A DNA stretch of 50,131 nucleotides from Desulfobacteraceae bacterium (GCA_027068085.1 JAMOUQ010000010.1:1-50131), one strand, 5' to 3'. Positions 7,373 through 16,591 are shown, counted from the stretch's first letter. Notes: generated by a model not told the origin, from the sequence alone. A program made the numbers and translations.

Positions 7373-8101
7373 TCAGCCTCCGGCGGCGGGCGTCATGGCC
7401 TCTCTGGGCAGCTCGGCGTCCGGTCTTCGCAGATAAACCGGTGCGATTTCGTCTCCTTCCACCGGGCCTTGCCGGCTCCATTTGCGCCACCCCAGGCATG
7501 CCAGAGCCACGGGCTGAATCGAATTAAGAGGCCCGGAAGCAAAAACGGCCCTGTCTCCCAGCTCCTTTCTGAAATAGTCCCTGTACTTTACAGCGCCGCT
7601 TCCCACGAGCAGGCTCTTATTGGAAGTCCGGGCGACCAGCTGGCGGGGGTAAAGAACCTGCTCCGGGCAAAGCGGTTCGATCCCGTCTCCGGCCGGCCGG
7701 TATCGGCAGCAGTATACCTGCTGCCTTCCGGCATCGATGACGGCCCAAACCTCCAGGCCTTCAACTGCCGCCGGCCAGGCAAGGCCGGCCAGCGATGATA
7801 CCGCCACGACCGGCCTGGACAGCGCCAGGGCCATTGCCTTGACCGTTGCCAGGCCTATCCTCAGGCCGGTAAAACTGCCCGGTCCGCGGCCCGCCACCAG
7901 TCCGTCAAGGACGGCGGGTTCAATCCGCCCCAGTTCCAGGACCATCCCGATGGCATCCATGATGACCGTGGCGTGGGTTCGTCCGTGATCGACCGTCACC
8001 TGGGCCACAGTCTTGGGCCCCGAACTCAGCCCCACTGCCAGGGTTCCGGTTGAGCTGTCAATACTCAGCAGCCACGGGCCTTCCAGCTTCGGTTTCTTCA
8101 T
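7373..8101 (-). CDS. tsaB: tRNA threonylcarbamoyladenosine synthesis protein TsaB
   Basis: TsaB is the partner of TsaD in making t6A at position 37 of ANN-decoding tRNAs. The 242-residue protein has the ASKHA-fold start L-L-S-I-D-S-S-T-G-T-L-A-V-G, then H-G-R-T-H-A-T and G-x-G-P-G-S-F-T-G-L-R-I-G-L-A-T-V-K, the strongest TsaB signature. It lacks the metal-binding residues of TsaD, as usual. Its ATG overlaps the stop of lon by four bases (8098-8101), so it is co-transcribed and probably coupled to lon. Confidence 0.93.
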   Translation of the reverse strand: MKKPKLEGPWLLSIDSSTGTLAVGLSSGPKTVAQVTVDHGRTHATVIMDAIGMVLELGRIEPAVLDGLVAGRGPGSFTGLRIGLATVKAMALALSRPVVAVSSLAGLAWPAAVEGLEVWAVIDAGRQQVYCCRYRPAGDGIEPLCPEQVLYPRQLVARTSNKSLLVGSGAVKYRDYFRKELGDRAVFASGPLNSIQPVALACLGWRKWSRQGPVEGDEIAPVYLRRPDAELPREAMTPAAGG

Positions 8102-10539
8102 TTGCGCTTGCTCTTTTTCCCCTTTGGCGACTTCCGGGCCGTCCGCCCGGCCTTTTTTCCGGCCGGCTTGTCGACCAAAGCCAGATCCAGGACCTCATCC
8201 ATGGTTGCCACCGGCACAAACTTCAGGCGGCGCTTGACCGAAGCCGGTATTTCCACCAGATCTTTCTTGTTCTTTACGGGCAGGATCACTGTCTTGATCC
8301 CGGCCCGCAAGGCACCCAGGGCTTTTTCTTTCAATCCGCCTATGGGCAGCACCCTGCCCCGCAAAGTGATCTCGCCGGTCATGGCCACATCGGTATTGAC
8401 GGCGATTCCGGTAGCCGCCGAGATAAGGGCCGTGGCCATGGCGATTCCGGCAGAAGGGCCGTCCTTGGGAATGGCTCCGGCCGGAACATGGATATGGACA
8501 TCCAGCGAATCGAGGCTGACAGCATCCGCCCCTATGTTTTCCAGGTAAGACCTGGCGTAGCTCAGGGCGGCCCGGGCCGATTCCTGCATCACGTCACCTA
8601 TCTGCCCGGTAACGATCAAATCCCCCTTGCCCTTCAGAAGACTGGCTTCCACATAGAGGACCTCGCCCCCTGCCTGGGTCCAGGCCAGTCCGGTGGACAG
8701 GCCCACCTGGCTTTCCTCCTTGTCCATTTCCGGATAAAACTTGGGCACTCCCAGGTATTTCGGAAGGCTGGCCCTGGTAATCGCAAAGGGCGGCTTCTGG
8801 CCTTCGGCAATCCTGCGGGCCACTTTGCGGCAGATCGAAGCCAGCTCCCGTTCGAGGTTGCGCAGGCCTGCTTCGGCCGTATATTCGGTTATCACCTGCC
8901 GGAGGGCGCCATCGCTGATGGAAATCTGGCGCGGCTTGAGACCGTTTTCCTTGATCTGCCTGGGAATCAGGTAATTTCTGGCAATCTTCAACTTCTCGTC
9001 TTCGGTATAGCCTGACAGGTGGATTATCTCCATCCTGTCAAGCAGAGCCGACGGTATGGTATCGGTCAGGTTGGCGGTCAGGATGAACATCACCTTGGAC
9101 AGATCGAAGGACAGGTTGAGGTAATGATCTGAAAATGCCGAATTTTGTTCAGGATCCAAAGCCTCCAGCAAAGCCGATGACGGGTCTCCCCGGAAATCGG
9201 CCCCCAGCTTGTCTATCTCGTCCATCATAAAGACCGGATTGTTGGAACCGCAGGTCTTCAGGCCCTGGATGATGCGGCCCGGCAGGGCGCCGATATAAGT
9301 GCGGCGATGCCCCCTGATCTCGGCCTCGTCCCTTATACCTCCCAGGGAGATCCGGATGAACTTGCGGCGCATGGCCTTTGCGATTGCCTGTCCCAGTGAG
9401 GTCTTGCCGACCCCGGGAGGGCCGACGAAGCAAAGTATGGGCCCCTTCATGGAAGGATTGAGCTTACGCACGCTGAGGTATTCCAGGATCCTTTCTTTGA
9501 CCTTCTCCAGGCCGTAATGGTTGCGGTCGAGCACCTGCCTGGCCTTCTGAATATCGAGCATGTCCTTGGTGGACTTGCTCCAGGGAAGATCGCACAGCCA
9601 GTCCAGGTAGGTGCGCACCACCGAAGTCTCGGCCGAATCCGGATGCATCTGCTCCAGGCGGCGCAACTGTTTTTCGGCTTCCCGCTTGGCCTCCTTGGGC
9701 ATCCTGGCCCGCTTGATCCGTTTTTTGAACTCCTCGACCTCCTCCATTTTCTCGTCCAGTTCGCCAAGCTCCCGATGGATGGCCCGCATCTGTTCCCGCA
9801 GGAAATAATCCCTCTGGCTCTTGCTGATTTCGTCTTTTACATCGGACTGGATCTTGGCCTGCATGGCGGAAAGCTCGACTTCCCGCGACAACAGGTCGTT
9901 GACCCGTGTCAGTCGTTCCACAGGGTCGATCAGTTCGATTATCTGCTGGGCCTCTTCGATTTTCAGCCGCAGATTCGAAGCCACAAGGTCGGCCAGCTTG
10001 CCGGGATCGTCGATACTTTCAAGGATATTGCCCACGTCGCCGGTCAACTCGCCCCGCAGGGCCAGAATCTTCTCGGAATACTCGCGCACGTTACGCATCA
10101 GGGCCTGCACCCTGATGTCGGGCTCCTCGAAGACCGGCTCCTCTATCAGCTCCACCCGGACCTTGTAGAAAGACCGTTTCTGCAGGTATTCGGTTATCCT
10201 GCCCTTGGCCAGTCCTTGAACCAGGGCCTTGACCCGTCCGTCGGGCAGCTTGAGCATCCTCAGGATCCGGCTGATGGTACCGACGGTGTAGATTTCGTCG
10301 GTCTTGGGGTTTTCGATGGCCGGATCCTTCTGGGTGACCACGAAAAGAAAGCGGTCCTTGGAAACTGAAGCCTCCACGGCCCGGACTGATTTTTCCCGCC
10401 CCACGAAAAGGGGCAGGAGCATATCGGTGAAAATAACAACGTCTCTTACAGGAAGCAGGGGAAGAACGGTCGGCAGTTCGAGTCCGCCTTCATCGTCTTC
10501 GATTATGCTTATCAAATCGTCTTTATCGGTTTCGGCCAT
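8098..10539 (-). CDS. lon: ATP-dependent protease Lon (LonA)
   Basis: This cytosolic AAA+ serine protease degrades misfolded and short-lived regulatory proteins. The 813-residue product has the Lon N-terminal substrate domain (about 20-215) and a coiled helical region. The AAA+ module has Walker A G-P-P-G-V-G-K-T-S and Walker B V-F-M-M-D-E-I-D-K. The protease domain has the catalytic serine in K-D-G-P-S-A-G and the later lysine in G-L-K-E-K-A. The C-terminus is Lys/Arg-rich. ATG 10539 was chosen because GGAG lies five bases upstream; a GTG two codons earlier is the alternative. A sigma-70 promoter lies about 240 bases upstream, implying a long leader. tsaB follows with a four-base overlap. 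Confidence 0.96.
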   Translation of the reverse strand: MAETDKDDLISIIEDDEGGLELPTVLPLLPVRDVVIFTDMLLPLFVGREKSVRAVEASVSKDRFLFVVTQKDPAIENPKTDEIYTVGTISRILRMLKLPDGRVKALVQGLAKGRITEYLQKRSFYKVRVELIEEPVFEEPDIRVQALMRNVREYSEKILALRGELTGDVGNILESIDDPGKLADLVASNLRLKIEEAQQIIELIDPVERLTRVNDLLSREVELSAMQAKIQSDVKDEISKSQRDYFLREQMRAIHRELGELDEKMEEVEEFKKRIKRARMPKEAKREAEKQLRRLEQMHPDSAETSVVRTYLDWLCDLPWSKSTKDMLDIQKARQVLDRNHYGLEKVKERILEYLSVRKLNPSMKGPILCFVGPPGVGKTSLGQAIAKAMRRKFIRISLGGIRDEAEIRGHRRTYIGALPGRIIQGLKTCGSNNPVFMMDEIDKLGADFRGDPSSALLEALDPEQNSAFSDHYLNLSFDLSKVMFILTANLTDTIPSALLDRMEIIHLSGYTEDEKLKIARNYLIPRQIKENGLKPRQISISDGALRQVITEYTAEAGLRNLERELASICRKVARRIAEGQKPPFAITRASLPKYLGVPKFYPEMDKEESQVGLSTGLAWTQAGGEVLYVEASLLKGKGDLIVTGQIGDVMQESARAALSYARSYLENIGADAVSLDSLDVHIHVPAGAIPKDGPSAGIAMATALISAATGIAVNTDVAMTGEITLRGRVLPIGGLKEKALGALRAGIKTVILPVKNKKDLVEIPASVKRRLKFVPVATMDEVLDLALVDKPAGKKAGRTARKSPKGKKSKRK

Positions 10540-10777
10540 GATCACTCCAACAATTTACGGTCACCTGCGCCGAGAGCAAGCAACTTCAAGGGTAAATTTT
10601 AACCATTTCATTTCCAAACACCAGGGCCCACAGCCATGCGCCCGAAGGCCGCCGGGCACAGCTTTTTTCAGGCCTGCCGGAAAACGGTCTCTTCACGGGC
10701 CGGCCCCCGTGGATCGGATCAACAAATATCAGGCGTTTTCCGGCAATTTATTTATTATTCCCGCAAAACGCCATCAT

Positions 10778-10805
10778 ATTATAAAGCAGGCTCGGATCTT
10801 GACAA
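10778..10805 (-). promoter_or_regulatory. sigma-70 promoter of lon
   Basis: Read on the minus strand, TTGTCA (10805-10800) is followed after 16 bases by a perfect TATAAT (10783-10778). It points toward lon and would give a leader of about 230 bases. A 15-base palindrome overlaps the -35 element. Confidence 0.65.
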
Positions 10806-10817
10806 TATTTAATATTG
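10803..10817. promoter_or_regulatory. palindromic operator candidate at the lon promoter
   Basis: CAATATT and AATATTG flank one central base, a perfect inverted repeat with 7-base arms. It overlaps the edge of the lon -35 box, a position where a dimeric regulator could act. No known binding-site family was recognised. Confidence 0.35.
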
Positions 10818-11062
10818 ATAGCATCGCAAAAAGTGTTTCAACCAAGCCCTGTTCCCGTTGACGGCCCTAATTTTGCCAACTTTTCAGAATTTGACAGGCT
10901 TGTAAATCCGACGCGAATCCATCATTCTTGATTTTTCCGCAAAACCCATCTAAAACCCTTTCAGGTCATAAAAATGATAGCCAGCACAACAGGTTAGCAT
11001 CAGACGAAGCGGCGCATGCTGCAAATCACCCCGGCCGTTTTGTGGAAAAAGGATCGCATTGG

Positions 11063-11833
11063 ATGATTGCTTATCTGCCAATTGTAAGTATTTTTGTCCT
11101 GGGATTGTGTATCGGCAGTTTTCTGAACGTCTGCATCTACCGCCTGCCGTTGGGCAAATCGCTTGTATCCCCGGGCTCCAGCTGCCCCAACTGCGGTGCG
11201 CCAATCCGCTTCTACGACAACATTCCGCTGGTCAGCTACATTGTCCTGGGCGGCAAATGCCGCGCCTGCCGGGCCCCCTTTTCTTTTCGCTATCCCCTGG
11301 TGGAACTTATAACCGGGCTGCTGGCAGTTGCCGTCTGGCTCCGGTTCGGGTGGCATCCCGAAAGCCTGATTTTCTTTTTCTTCTGCTCCTGTTTGTTGGT
11401 AATAACCTTCATAGATATCGACCACCGCATCATTCCGGACATAATCAGCCTTCCCGGCATCGTAATCGGCCTGGCAGCCAGTGTGTTTGTCCGCAACTTC
11501 AGCTGGCAAAGCTCTCTGGCCGGAATAGCTGCCGGAGGCGGCAGCCTGCTGGCCGTGGCCATGGCCTATAGAGCCCTGACCGGCAAAGAAGGCATGGGCG
11601 GCGGCGATATAAAGCTGCTGGCCATGATCGGAGCATTTACCGGTTGGCGGGGAGTTGTCTTCACAGTCTTTGTCGCCTCGGCAGCCGGAACGCTCGTCGG
11701 GCTCATACTGATGATCAGAACGGGCAAAAACATGAAGCTGGCCGTGCCGTTCGGACCCTTTCTGGCACTTGGCGCCATAACCTATCTCTTCTTTGGAGAT
11801 TTTCTGATCGGCTGGTATCTGAGTGTCATCTGA
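11063..11833 (+). CDS. pilD: prepilin peptidase / type 4 prepilin N-methyltransferase
   Basis: This inner-membrane aspartate protease cleaves and methylates type IV pilins and type II secretion pseudopilins. The 256-residue product opens with a membrane segment and G-S-F-L-N-V-C-I-Y-R-L-P (18-29). Two zinc-type pairs follow, Cys41/Cys44 and Cys66/Cys69, of the bifunctional form. The catalytic aspartates are in I-D-I-D-H-R-I-I-P-D (117-126) and G-G-G-D-I-K (179-184, Asp182). About seven further membrane helices are visible. ATG 11063 follows AAAGGAT; the frame extends upstream, but those residues are unlike the family. The metallophosphoesterase gene starts 15 bases after its stop. Confidence 0.93.
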   Translation: MIAYLPIVSIFVLGLCIGSFLNVCIYRLPLGKSLVSPGSSCPNCGAPIRFYDNIPLVSYIVLGGKCRACRAPFSFRYPLVELITGLLAVAVWLRFGWHPESLIFFFFCSCLLVITFIDIDHRIIPDIISLPGIVIGLAASVFVRNFSWQSSLAGIAAGGGSLLAVAMAYRALTGKEGMGGGDIKLLAMIGAFTGWRGVVFTVFVASAAGTLVGLILMIRTGKNMKLAVPFGPFLALGAITYLFFGDFLIGWYLSVI

Positions 11834-11848
11834 AAGCGATAAAATATC

Positions 11849-12574
11849 ATGAAAATTGCCGTCATTTCAGATATACACGGTAACCTCGAGGCCCTGGAAA
11901 AAGTCCTGCAAGATGCCGGCCGGTCCGGGGCCGACAAAATAATCTGCCTGGGCGACTGCATAGGTTACGGACCAGACTCGAACCGGGTTGTGGAAAAGAT
12001 CATGGCGGGCAACATTCCGGCAGTCACCGGGAACCACGAACTGGTTCTGCACAACCGGATCCACCTGAACTGGTTCAACTCCCTGGCCCGGATATCGCTT
12101 GAAAAAATCATACCCACCCTATCTGCAGAGGTGAAGAATTTCCTTCGCGGCCTTCCCCACAGCCTCACTGTCAATGATGCCCGCTTCGTGCACGGATGCC
12201 CGCTGCAGTCGATCAAGACGTATCTTTTCCTGGCATCGGATTACCGCATCCGGCGCGCGCTGGATAAAATGAAAGAAAAGATATGCTTTGTCGGACACAC
12301 CCACGATCTGGTGCTGATCAGCTATGATGGACGCAACGTCCTGCGCAGTCCCCTCAGGGCCGAACAAACGCCTGTCGAAGGCGGCCGCTCCTATATCGTC
12401 AACGTGGGCAGTGTCGGCCAGCCCAGGGACGGAACCAATACCGCGAAGTACGTCATCTGGGATACCGAGAGGAAAAGAATCGTTCTGCGGCGCATAGAAT
12501 ACGACATTGCCAGGGTTGTTGAAAAAATCAAAGCCGCAGGCCTGCCGGAAGTCCACGGACGGAGGCTCTGGTAG
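11849..12574 (+). CDS. calcineurin-like metallophosphoesterase
   Basis: The 241-residue protein carries the two-metal phosphoesterase motifs in order: S-D-I-H-G-N (Asp8, His10), L-G-D-C-I-G-Y-G (about 34-41), T-G-N-H-E, V-H-G-C, then V-G-H-T-H and N-V-G-S-V-G-Q-P. This arrangement is that of the YfcE/Icc-related cytosolic family, which hydrolyses phosphodiesters or phosphoproteins; some members are diadenosine tetraphosphatases. The true substrate cannot be read from sequence. It lies directly downstream of the prepilin peptidase gene and converges on the next minus-strand gene with about 20 bases between stops. Confidence 0.9.
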   Translation: MKIAVISDIHGNLEALEKVLQDAGRSGADKIICLGDCIGYGPDSNRVVEKIMAGNIPAVTGNHELVLHNRIHLNWFNSLARISLEKIIPTLSAEVKNFLRGLPHSLTVNDARFVHGCPLQSIKTYLFLASDYRIRRALDKMKEKICFVGHTHDLVLISYDGRNVLRSPLRAEQTPVEGGRSYIVNVGSVGQPRDGTNTAKYVIWDTERKRIVLRRIEYDIARVVEKIKAAGLPEVHGRRLW

Positions 12575-12595
12575 CCAGACCGTCTTGCGGATTCT

Positions 12596-14920
12596 TCAGG
12601 CTATCCCGATAAACTCGAAGTTCAGCTTGGCCTGAAATTTCTCGATGCGCTTGAATATCTCTTTCAACATTGTCTGCTCGACCCTGGTAAGCCGGCTCGG
12701 GTTTATGAAATTGTTGGGTTCCTGTCCCTGGCGCATGGCATTGGCCTGGCGAACAAGACGCAATTGCATCAAAAAGCTGTACGCCTTTTCGAGTTCCTCG
12801 TATTCTTCTTTGTTCAGGGCGCCCTGAAGATATAGCTGGTATAGCCGGTCCAGGGTGTTGGTGTGGCGCACCCCGTGTTTCAGGGCATATATGCGGGCAA
12901 AATCTACTATGGGCTGCATGGCCTGCTTGATGTCGAAGCTGTTGCGGTGAGCTCCTTTGGATTCGACAACGAAATTCCTGAAAAAACCCAGCGGCGGTTT
13001 GAAATGCAGTGCATTTTCGGTCAGATGCCGCAAAAATCCACTCCAGCTGCTCACAGCCCCGAACAGATGGGATCTGAGCTCCTCCACCAGTTCCTCGTGC
13101 CCGAAGCCGGTTCTGAAATCGAAAAAGATACTCGCCTGGAGCAGATCCTCGGCTTCAGCCGCGTGAATCCAATCGGAAAAATACTGCTTCCACACCGACA
13201 ACGGCTGGCACCACTTCGGATTGCTGGCCATTACTTTGCCCTCGCAATAACGGTAACCGACCATGTCCAGGCAATCGCATACGGCGGTGCCGAGTTTCAG
13301 AAAATATGATCTGACTTCATCTGCGGGCAGATCGCTGTCGGCAAAGACTATGGCATTGTCCTGATCTGTCTTCAGGGTCTGCTCCCCGCGGCCTTCGCTG
13401 CCCATTATCATGAAGGCGAAACCGACCGGAGGCGGCTCTATGTCGTCAAGAATGAGATGGAGCAGTTTTTTCAGAATGGCATCAGATACGGCCGTTATCA
13501 AATGGTTGATATTCCGGGCATAGGCCCCGTTGCGGATCAGGCCGCTGACGATGGCCGGAAGCCGCTTATACTGGCTGGCCAGTTCTTCCGGACTCTCGGC
13601 GGTTGAAATCTCCTTGAGCATTACCACCGGAGACTGCCCCTGGGCCATCAGCATCTCCCGGTGAGAAAAGACTCCCACTATTTTACCGTCCGGATCGGTT
13701 ACTGCCAGATGCTTGATATTGTGCTTCATCATCGCCATCAGAGCTTCCATCACCAAGGCCCTGGAGTCGACCGCGTGCAACGGGTGGGACATTATCTTGG
13801 CCACCGGATGTTTGATGTCGTATCCGGTCGCAATCACCTTGCGGGTCAAATCGCTTTCGGTTACGATGCCGGCTTCATGACCGTCGCCTGCTTCTATGAT
13901 TATGTAACTGCAATTTTCTGCCTGCATCCTGCGGGCAGCCTCCTGGATGGATATGTCCGGCTCGCCCTTGAGCGGATTGCGGTTGCAGATGCGAAGAACC
14001 TGCTGATTATACAGGGGCATGACCTCGCGGCTCGGCTCCATGCTGCGGGCGATGATCTGGGCATAGGATTTATCCAGCATGCGCTTGCCGAAAGTGTCGG
14101 TGAAAAACTCGGTAAAAGCCTGATAACGATCACAAAGATCCAGGAAATCTTTCTTTGGCAGCAAGTAAAAATATGAATCCTCGGTCACCTGCAGAGTGCG
14201 GACCGAGATACCGTCATTGAGCAACATGGAAATACCGCCGTACAGGTCTCCTTCCCCCAGAACTCCCCGCATGGTTTTCTGACCGGCCTCCTCGTAATAT
14301 CTTTCGGCTGCTCCCTGCTGGAGGATATATAGATAGCCGACCCTTGATCTGCCCTGAATGAAAAGAACGGTTCCCTTGGGATAGTGCACCATGGAAAGAC
14401 TGCGGGCGACCTTTTCGATTTCTTCTTCAGGAAGAAAACTGAACGGCGCTATCTGTTCCAGAAAAAGCTTTGCCTGGCCGGTCTCGATCAAAGCCGTCAA
14501 AAAGGGATCGAAAATATGCTTGCTGAAATTCTCAAGGAAATATTCGTAGAAATTCTTGTTGCGGGCACACAGGTCAAGGAATATGTCCTTTGGTATGAGG
14601 TAAAAGACGGCATCCTCGTCCACCCTGACCGTTCGCAGGGAAACGCCCGCGTTCATCAGCAGGCTGATACCGCCGAATACTTCTCCCTGCTTTATATATC
14701 CACACAGCGGGGTGCCTTTGATCTTTGTGTTGTAAACCGAAAGCTGACCTTTTTTGACAATGTAGATGTTGTTAATCTTGGTCTTCCCCTGCTCGGCCAG
14801 AGTGATACCCTTGGTGTAATTTTTCACCGTGGAACGCTCGGCTATCATCTTGATCTCGTGCTTTGGCAAGAAAGAAAAATGGGGCATGGATGCAAGGTAG
14901 GTCTCGATTTCGCGGCTCAT
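12596..14920 (-). CDS. double cNMP-binding / CBS / DUF294 nucleotidyltransferase-like signalling protein
   Basis: This is a 774-residue cytosolic regulator. From the N-terminus there are two cyclic-nucleotide-binding-like domains (about 10-125 and 145-275), a CBS pair (about 305-430) and a DUF294 putative nucleotidyltransferase domain. The last carries I-M-G-S-E-G-R-G-E-Q-x4-D-Q-D-N-A-I. A helical DUF294 C-terminal domain ends the protein. Both cNMP cassettes read G-G-I-S where the conserved Glu of F-G-E-x is expected (F-G-G-I-S-L-L and Y-G-G-I-S-M-L-L). Both keep the following Arg (S-L-R-T-V, S-V-R-T-L). Ligand preference may therefore differ from cAMP. The start at 14920 follows GGAGG at five bases; a frame from 14938 is less likely. 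It is transcribed alone, divergent from the osmC-like gene. Its role is unknown; relatives resemble GlnD-type uridylyltransferases. Confidence 0.88.
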   Translation of the reverse strand: MSREIETYLASMPHFSFLPKHEIKMIAERSTVKNYTKGITLAEQGKTKINNIYIVKKGQLSVYNTKIKGTPLCGYIKQGEVFGGISLLMNAGVSLRTVRVDEDAVFYLIPKDIFLDLCARNKNFYEYFLENFSKHIFDPFLTALIETGQAKLFLEQIAPFSFLPEEEIEKVARSLSMVHYPKGTVLFIQGRSRVGYLYILQQGAAERYYEEAGQKTMRGVLGEGDLYGGISMLLNDGISVRTLQVTEDSYFYLLPKKDFLDLCDRYQAFTEFFTDTFGKRMLDKSYAQIIARSMEPSREVMPLYNQQVLRICNRNPLKGEPDISIQEAARRMQAENCSYIIIEAGDGHEAGIVTESDLTRKVIATGYDIKHPVAKIMSHPLHAVDSRALVMEALMAMMKHNIKHLAVTDPDGKIVGVFSHREMLMAQGQSPVVMLKEISTAESPEELASQYKRLPAIVSGLIRNGAYARNINHLITAVSDAILKKLLHLILDDIEPPPVGFAFMIMGSEGRGEQTLKTDQDNAIVFADSDLPADEVRSYFLKLGTAVCDCLDMVGYRYCEGKVMASNPKWCQPLSVWKQYFSDWIHAAEAEDLLQASIFFDFRTGFGHEELVEELRSHLFGAVSSWSGFLRHLTENALHFKPPLGFFRNFVVESKGAHRNSFDIKQAMQPIVDFARIYALKHGVRHTNTLDRLYQLYLQGALNKEEYEELEKAYSFLMQLRLVRQANAMRQGQEPNNFINPSRLTRVEQTMLKEIFKRIEKFQAKLNFEFIGIA

Positions 14921-15112
14921 GGCCACCTCCGTCAACAAGGATCCGACAAAAAAGCTTGGCTGGCTGTTCTTGTTGGAAACATAGCTTCAGGTCAGGATGG
15001 ATGTCAATCCCATCTTGACAGCCATGGCCGTCCTGGGGCAAAAAGCGACAGTTGTTATCACCCCGGGTTCAGGTGGCCGGTAAAGGTAAAAGCGTCACGG
15101 GAGGAATACCGC

Positions 15113-15514
15113 ATGGATATGGAAATACGTTTTCCGGGAGGCAAGAAAGTCGAAGCCCTGACAGATGACGGATTCGTCATCCCAACCGATCAGGCCATAG
15201 CCGACGGAGGCGACGGTTCGGCACCGGCTCCATACACCCTGTTTCTTGCTTCAATAGGAACATGCGCCGGAATTTTCGTTGCCTCCTTCCTGCAAAGCAG
15301 AAAGATAGACACCCGGGACCTGAAAATGCGACTGAACTTTTCAACCGACCCCGGAACCCACCTGGTGGACAGGATCTGCATCGACGTGGATCTGCCCCCG
15401 GGCGTGCCGCGCAAGTACAGGAAAGCGATCGAGCGGGCCGTTTCCCTCTGCGCTGTCAAACGTTCAATGGAAAATCCGCCCCGCTTCGAAACTAATGTGA
15501 ACTTCACAGAGTAA
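15113..15514 (+). CDS. OsmC-family peroxiredoxin-like protein
   Basis: The 133-residue protein has the two cysteines of the OsmC/Ohr fold: Cys51 in S-I-G-T-C-A-G-I-F-V-A-S-F and Cys113 in S-L-C-A-V-K-R-S. The family reduces organic or fatty-acid hydroperoxides, although YhfA-like members have unclear roles. ATG 15113 is preceded by GGGAGG about seven bases upstream. An open frame runs much further upstream, but it is antisense to the preceding gene and is not part of this protein. A strong bidirectional terminator follows. Confidence 0.88.
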   Translation: MDMEIRFPGGKKVEALTDDGFVIPTDQAIADGGDGSAPAPYTLFLASIGTCAGIFVASFLQSRKIDTRDLKMRLNFSTDPGTHLVDRICIDVDLPPGVPRKYRKAIERAVSLCAVKRSMENPPRFETNVNFTE

Positions 15515-15560
15515 ACCGTCTCGGAAGGGCCTTTTGCCGGTCCCGTGCACCGGCGACAAT

Positions 15561-15592
15561 AAAACAGGGAGACCGCCGGGTCTCCCTGTTTT
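15561..15592. terminator. bidirectional intrinsic terminator between osmC-like gene and mrp
   Basis: AAAACAGGGAGACC (15561-15574) pairs perfectly with GGTCTCCCTGTTTT (15579-15592) around GCCG. The A and T flanks give U runs on both transcripts, so it can end both converging units. Confidence 0.9.
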
Positions 15593-15622
15593 CACAGGTT
15601 CCGCCGCATTGCACCCCCGGGG

Positions 15623-16468
15623 TTAGCGTGTGGTCTCTATTATTTTGCGGGCCACGCCTGCAAAGGCCTTGCTCACCGGAGAGTCGGGATACTTTTCCTG
15701 GTAGACCAGACCGGAATCACCGCAACTTACCATCTGCGGATCGAACGGCACCTTGCCCAGAAAATCGATACCCATGGCATCAGCCGTCCGCTTGCCTCCG
15801 CCTGATCCGAAAAGCTCAAGTTCGTTGTTGCAGTGGGGGCAAACCAAGCTGCTCATGTTCTCTATGAGCCCGAATATCTTCATGTTCAGCTTGCGGCAAA
15901 AGTTGATGGACTTACGCACGTCGGCCAGGGCTACCTCCTGGGGAGTCGTGACGATTATGGCCTGGGCGTCTTTTATGGTCTGGGCCACGGTAAGCGGCTC
16001 ATCCCCGGTCCCGGGAGGAGCGTCTATTATCAGGTAATCCAGATCGCCCCAGGCGACCTGGCCGATGAACTGCTGAATTGCCGAATACTTGATGGGACCC
16101 CTCCAGATGATGGCATCGTCTTTATTGGGCGTGAGCGACTCGACCGATACCACGCCAAGATACTCCGAATAATACTGGGGCTGAAGCTTGCGGTCTTCGG
16201 TAATGTCCAGCACTCCGGAAAGACCCAGCATCCGGGGTACGTCCGGTCCATGCAGATCAACGTCTATCAATCCCACCCGATGCTTAAGATTGGACAGGGC
16301 GACGGCCAGGTTGACAGAAGTGCTGGTCTTGCCGACCCCGCCCTTGCCGCTCATAACCAAAAATTTGTTCTTTATTTTTGCAAGAGATTGTTCGACCGCT
16401 TCCTTCTGTGCGGCATGGGGATCGTTCTGCTTTTTTGCCGAGTGCATGTCTTGGTGAATCTTCGCCAT
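15623..16468 (-). CDS. mrp: Mrp/NBP35-family iron-sulphur cluster carrier ATPase
   Basis: The 281-residue P-loop protein binds and transfers Fe-S clusters in the cytoplasm. Residues about 36-49 hold the deviant Walker A M-S-G-K-G-G-V-G-K-T-S. D-V-D-L-H-G-P-D-V-P-R-M follows, then D-A-P-P-G-T-G-D-E, and C-P-H-C at 210-213 provides the bridging-cluster cysteines. It lacks the MIP18-like N-terminal domain of longer ApbC proteins. ATG 16468 follows GGAG. The DUF134 gene lies directly upstream on the same strand, a pairing often seen in anaerobes. Confidence 0.93.
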   Translation of the reverse strand: MAKIHQDMHSAKKQNDPHAAQKEAVEQSLAKIKNKFLVMSGKGGVGKTSTSVNLAVALSNLKHRVGLIDVDLHGPDVPRMLGLSGVLDITEDRKLQPQYYSEYLGVVSVESLTPNKDDAIIWRGPIKYSAIQQFIGQVAWGDLDYLIIDAPPGTGDEPLTVAQTIKDAQAIIVTTPQEVALADVRKSINFCRKLNMKIFGLIENMSSLVCPHCNNELELFGSGGGKRTADAMGIDFLGKVPFDPQMVSCGDSGLVYQEKYPDSPVSKAFAGVARKIIETTR

Positions 16469-16591
16469 CTTTCCGTCTCCTATCTATCTGAAATATCTAA
16501 ATTATCACTGCATTCTCGGTTGTGTCTGGGCATCTTTTTGTCTCTTTGACACCATCGTCCCGGTCTGAGGGGCTGACTGCCGCTGCCGGGA

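Larger units (their letters stand above)
10540..11062. other. divergent intergenic region between lon and the prepilin peptidase gene
   Basis: This 523-base stretch holds the lon promoter and an adjacent palindrome (listed separately). On the plus strand GCCCG (10640-10644) pairs with CGGGC (10653-10657) and is followed by TTTTTT at 10663-10668. That looks like a weak plus-strand terminator lying opposite the lon leader, although no plus-strand gene precedes it. Open frames here lack ribosome binding sites or family features. I found no recognisable RNA gene. Confidence 0.5.

Noticed and set aside
8050-9015. 321-residue plus-strand open frame
   Set aside because: It is opposite lon, so it is a shadow.
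10621-10730. Possible small structured RNA (SRP-like) in the lon upstream region
   Set aside because: Hairpins are present but the conserved SRP tetraloop and internal-loop pattern were not found.
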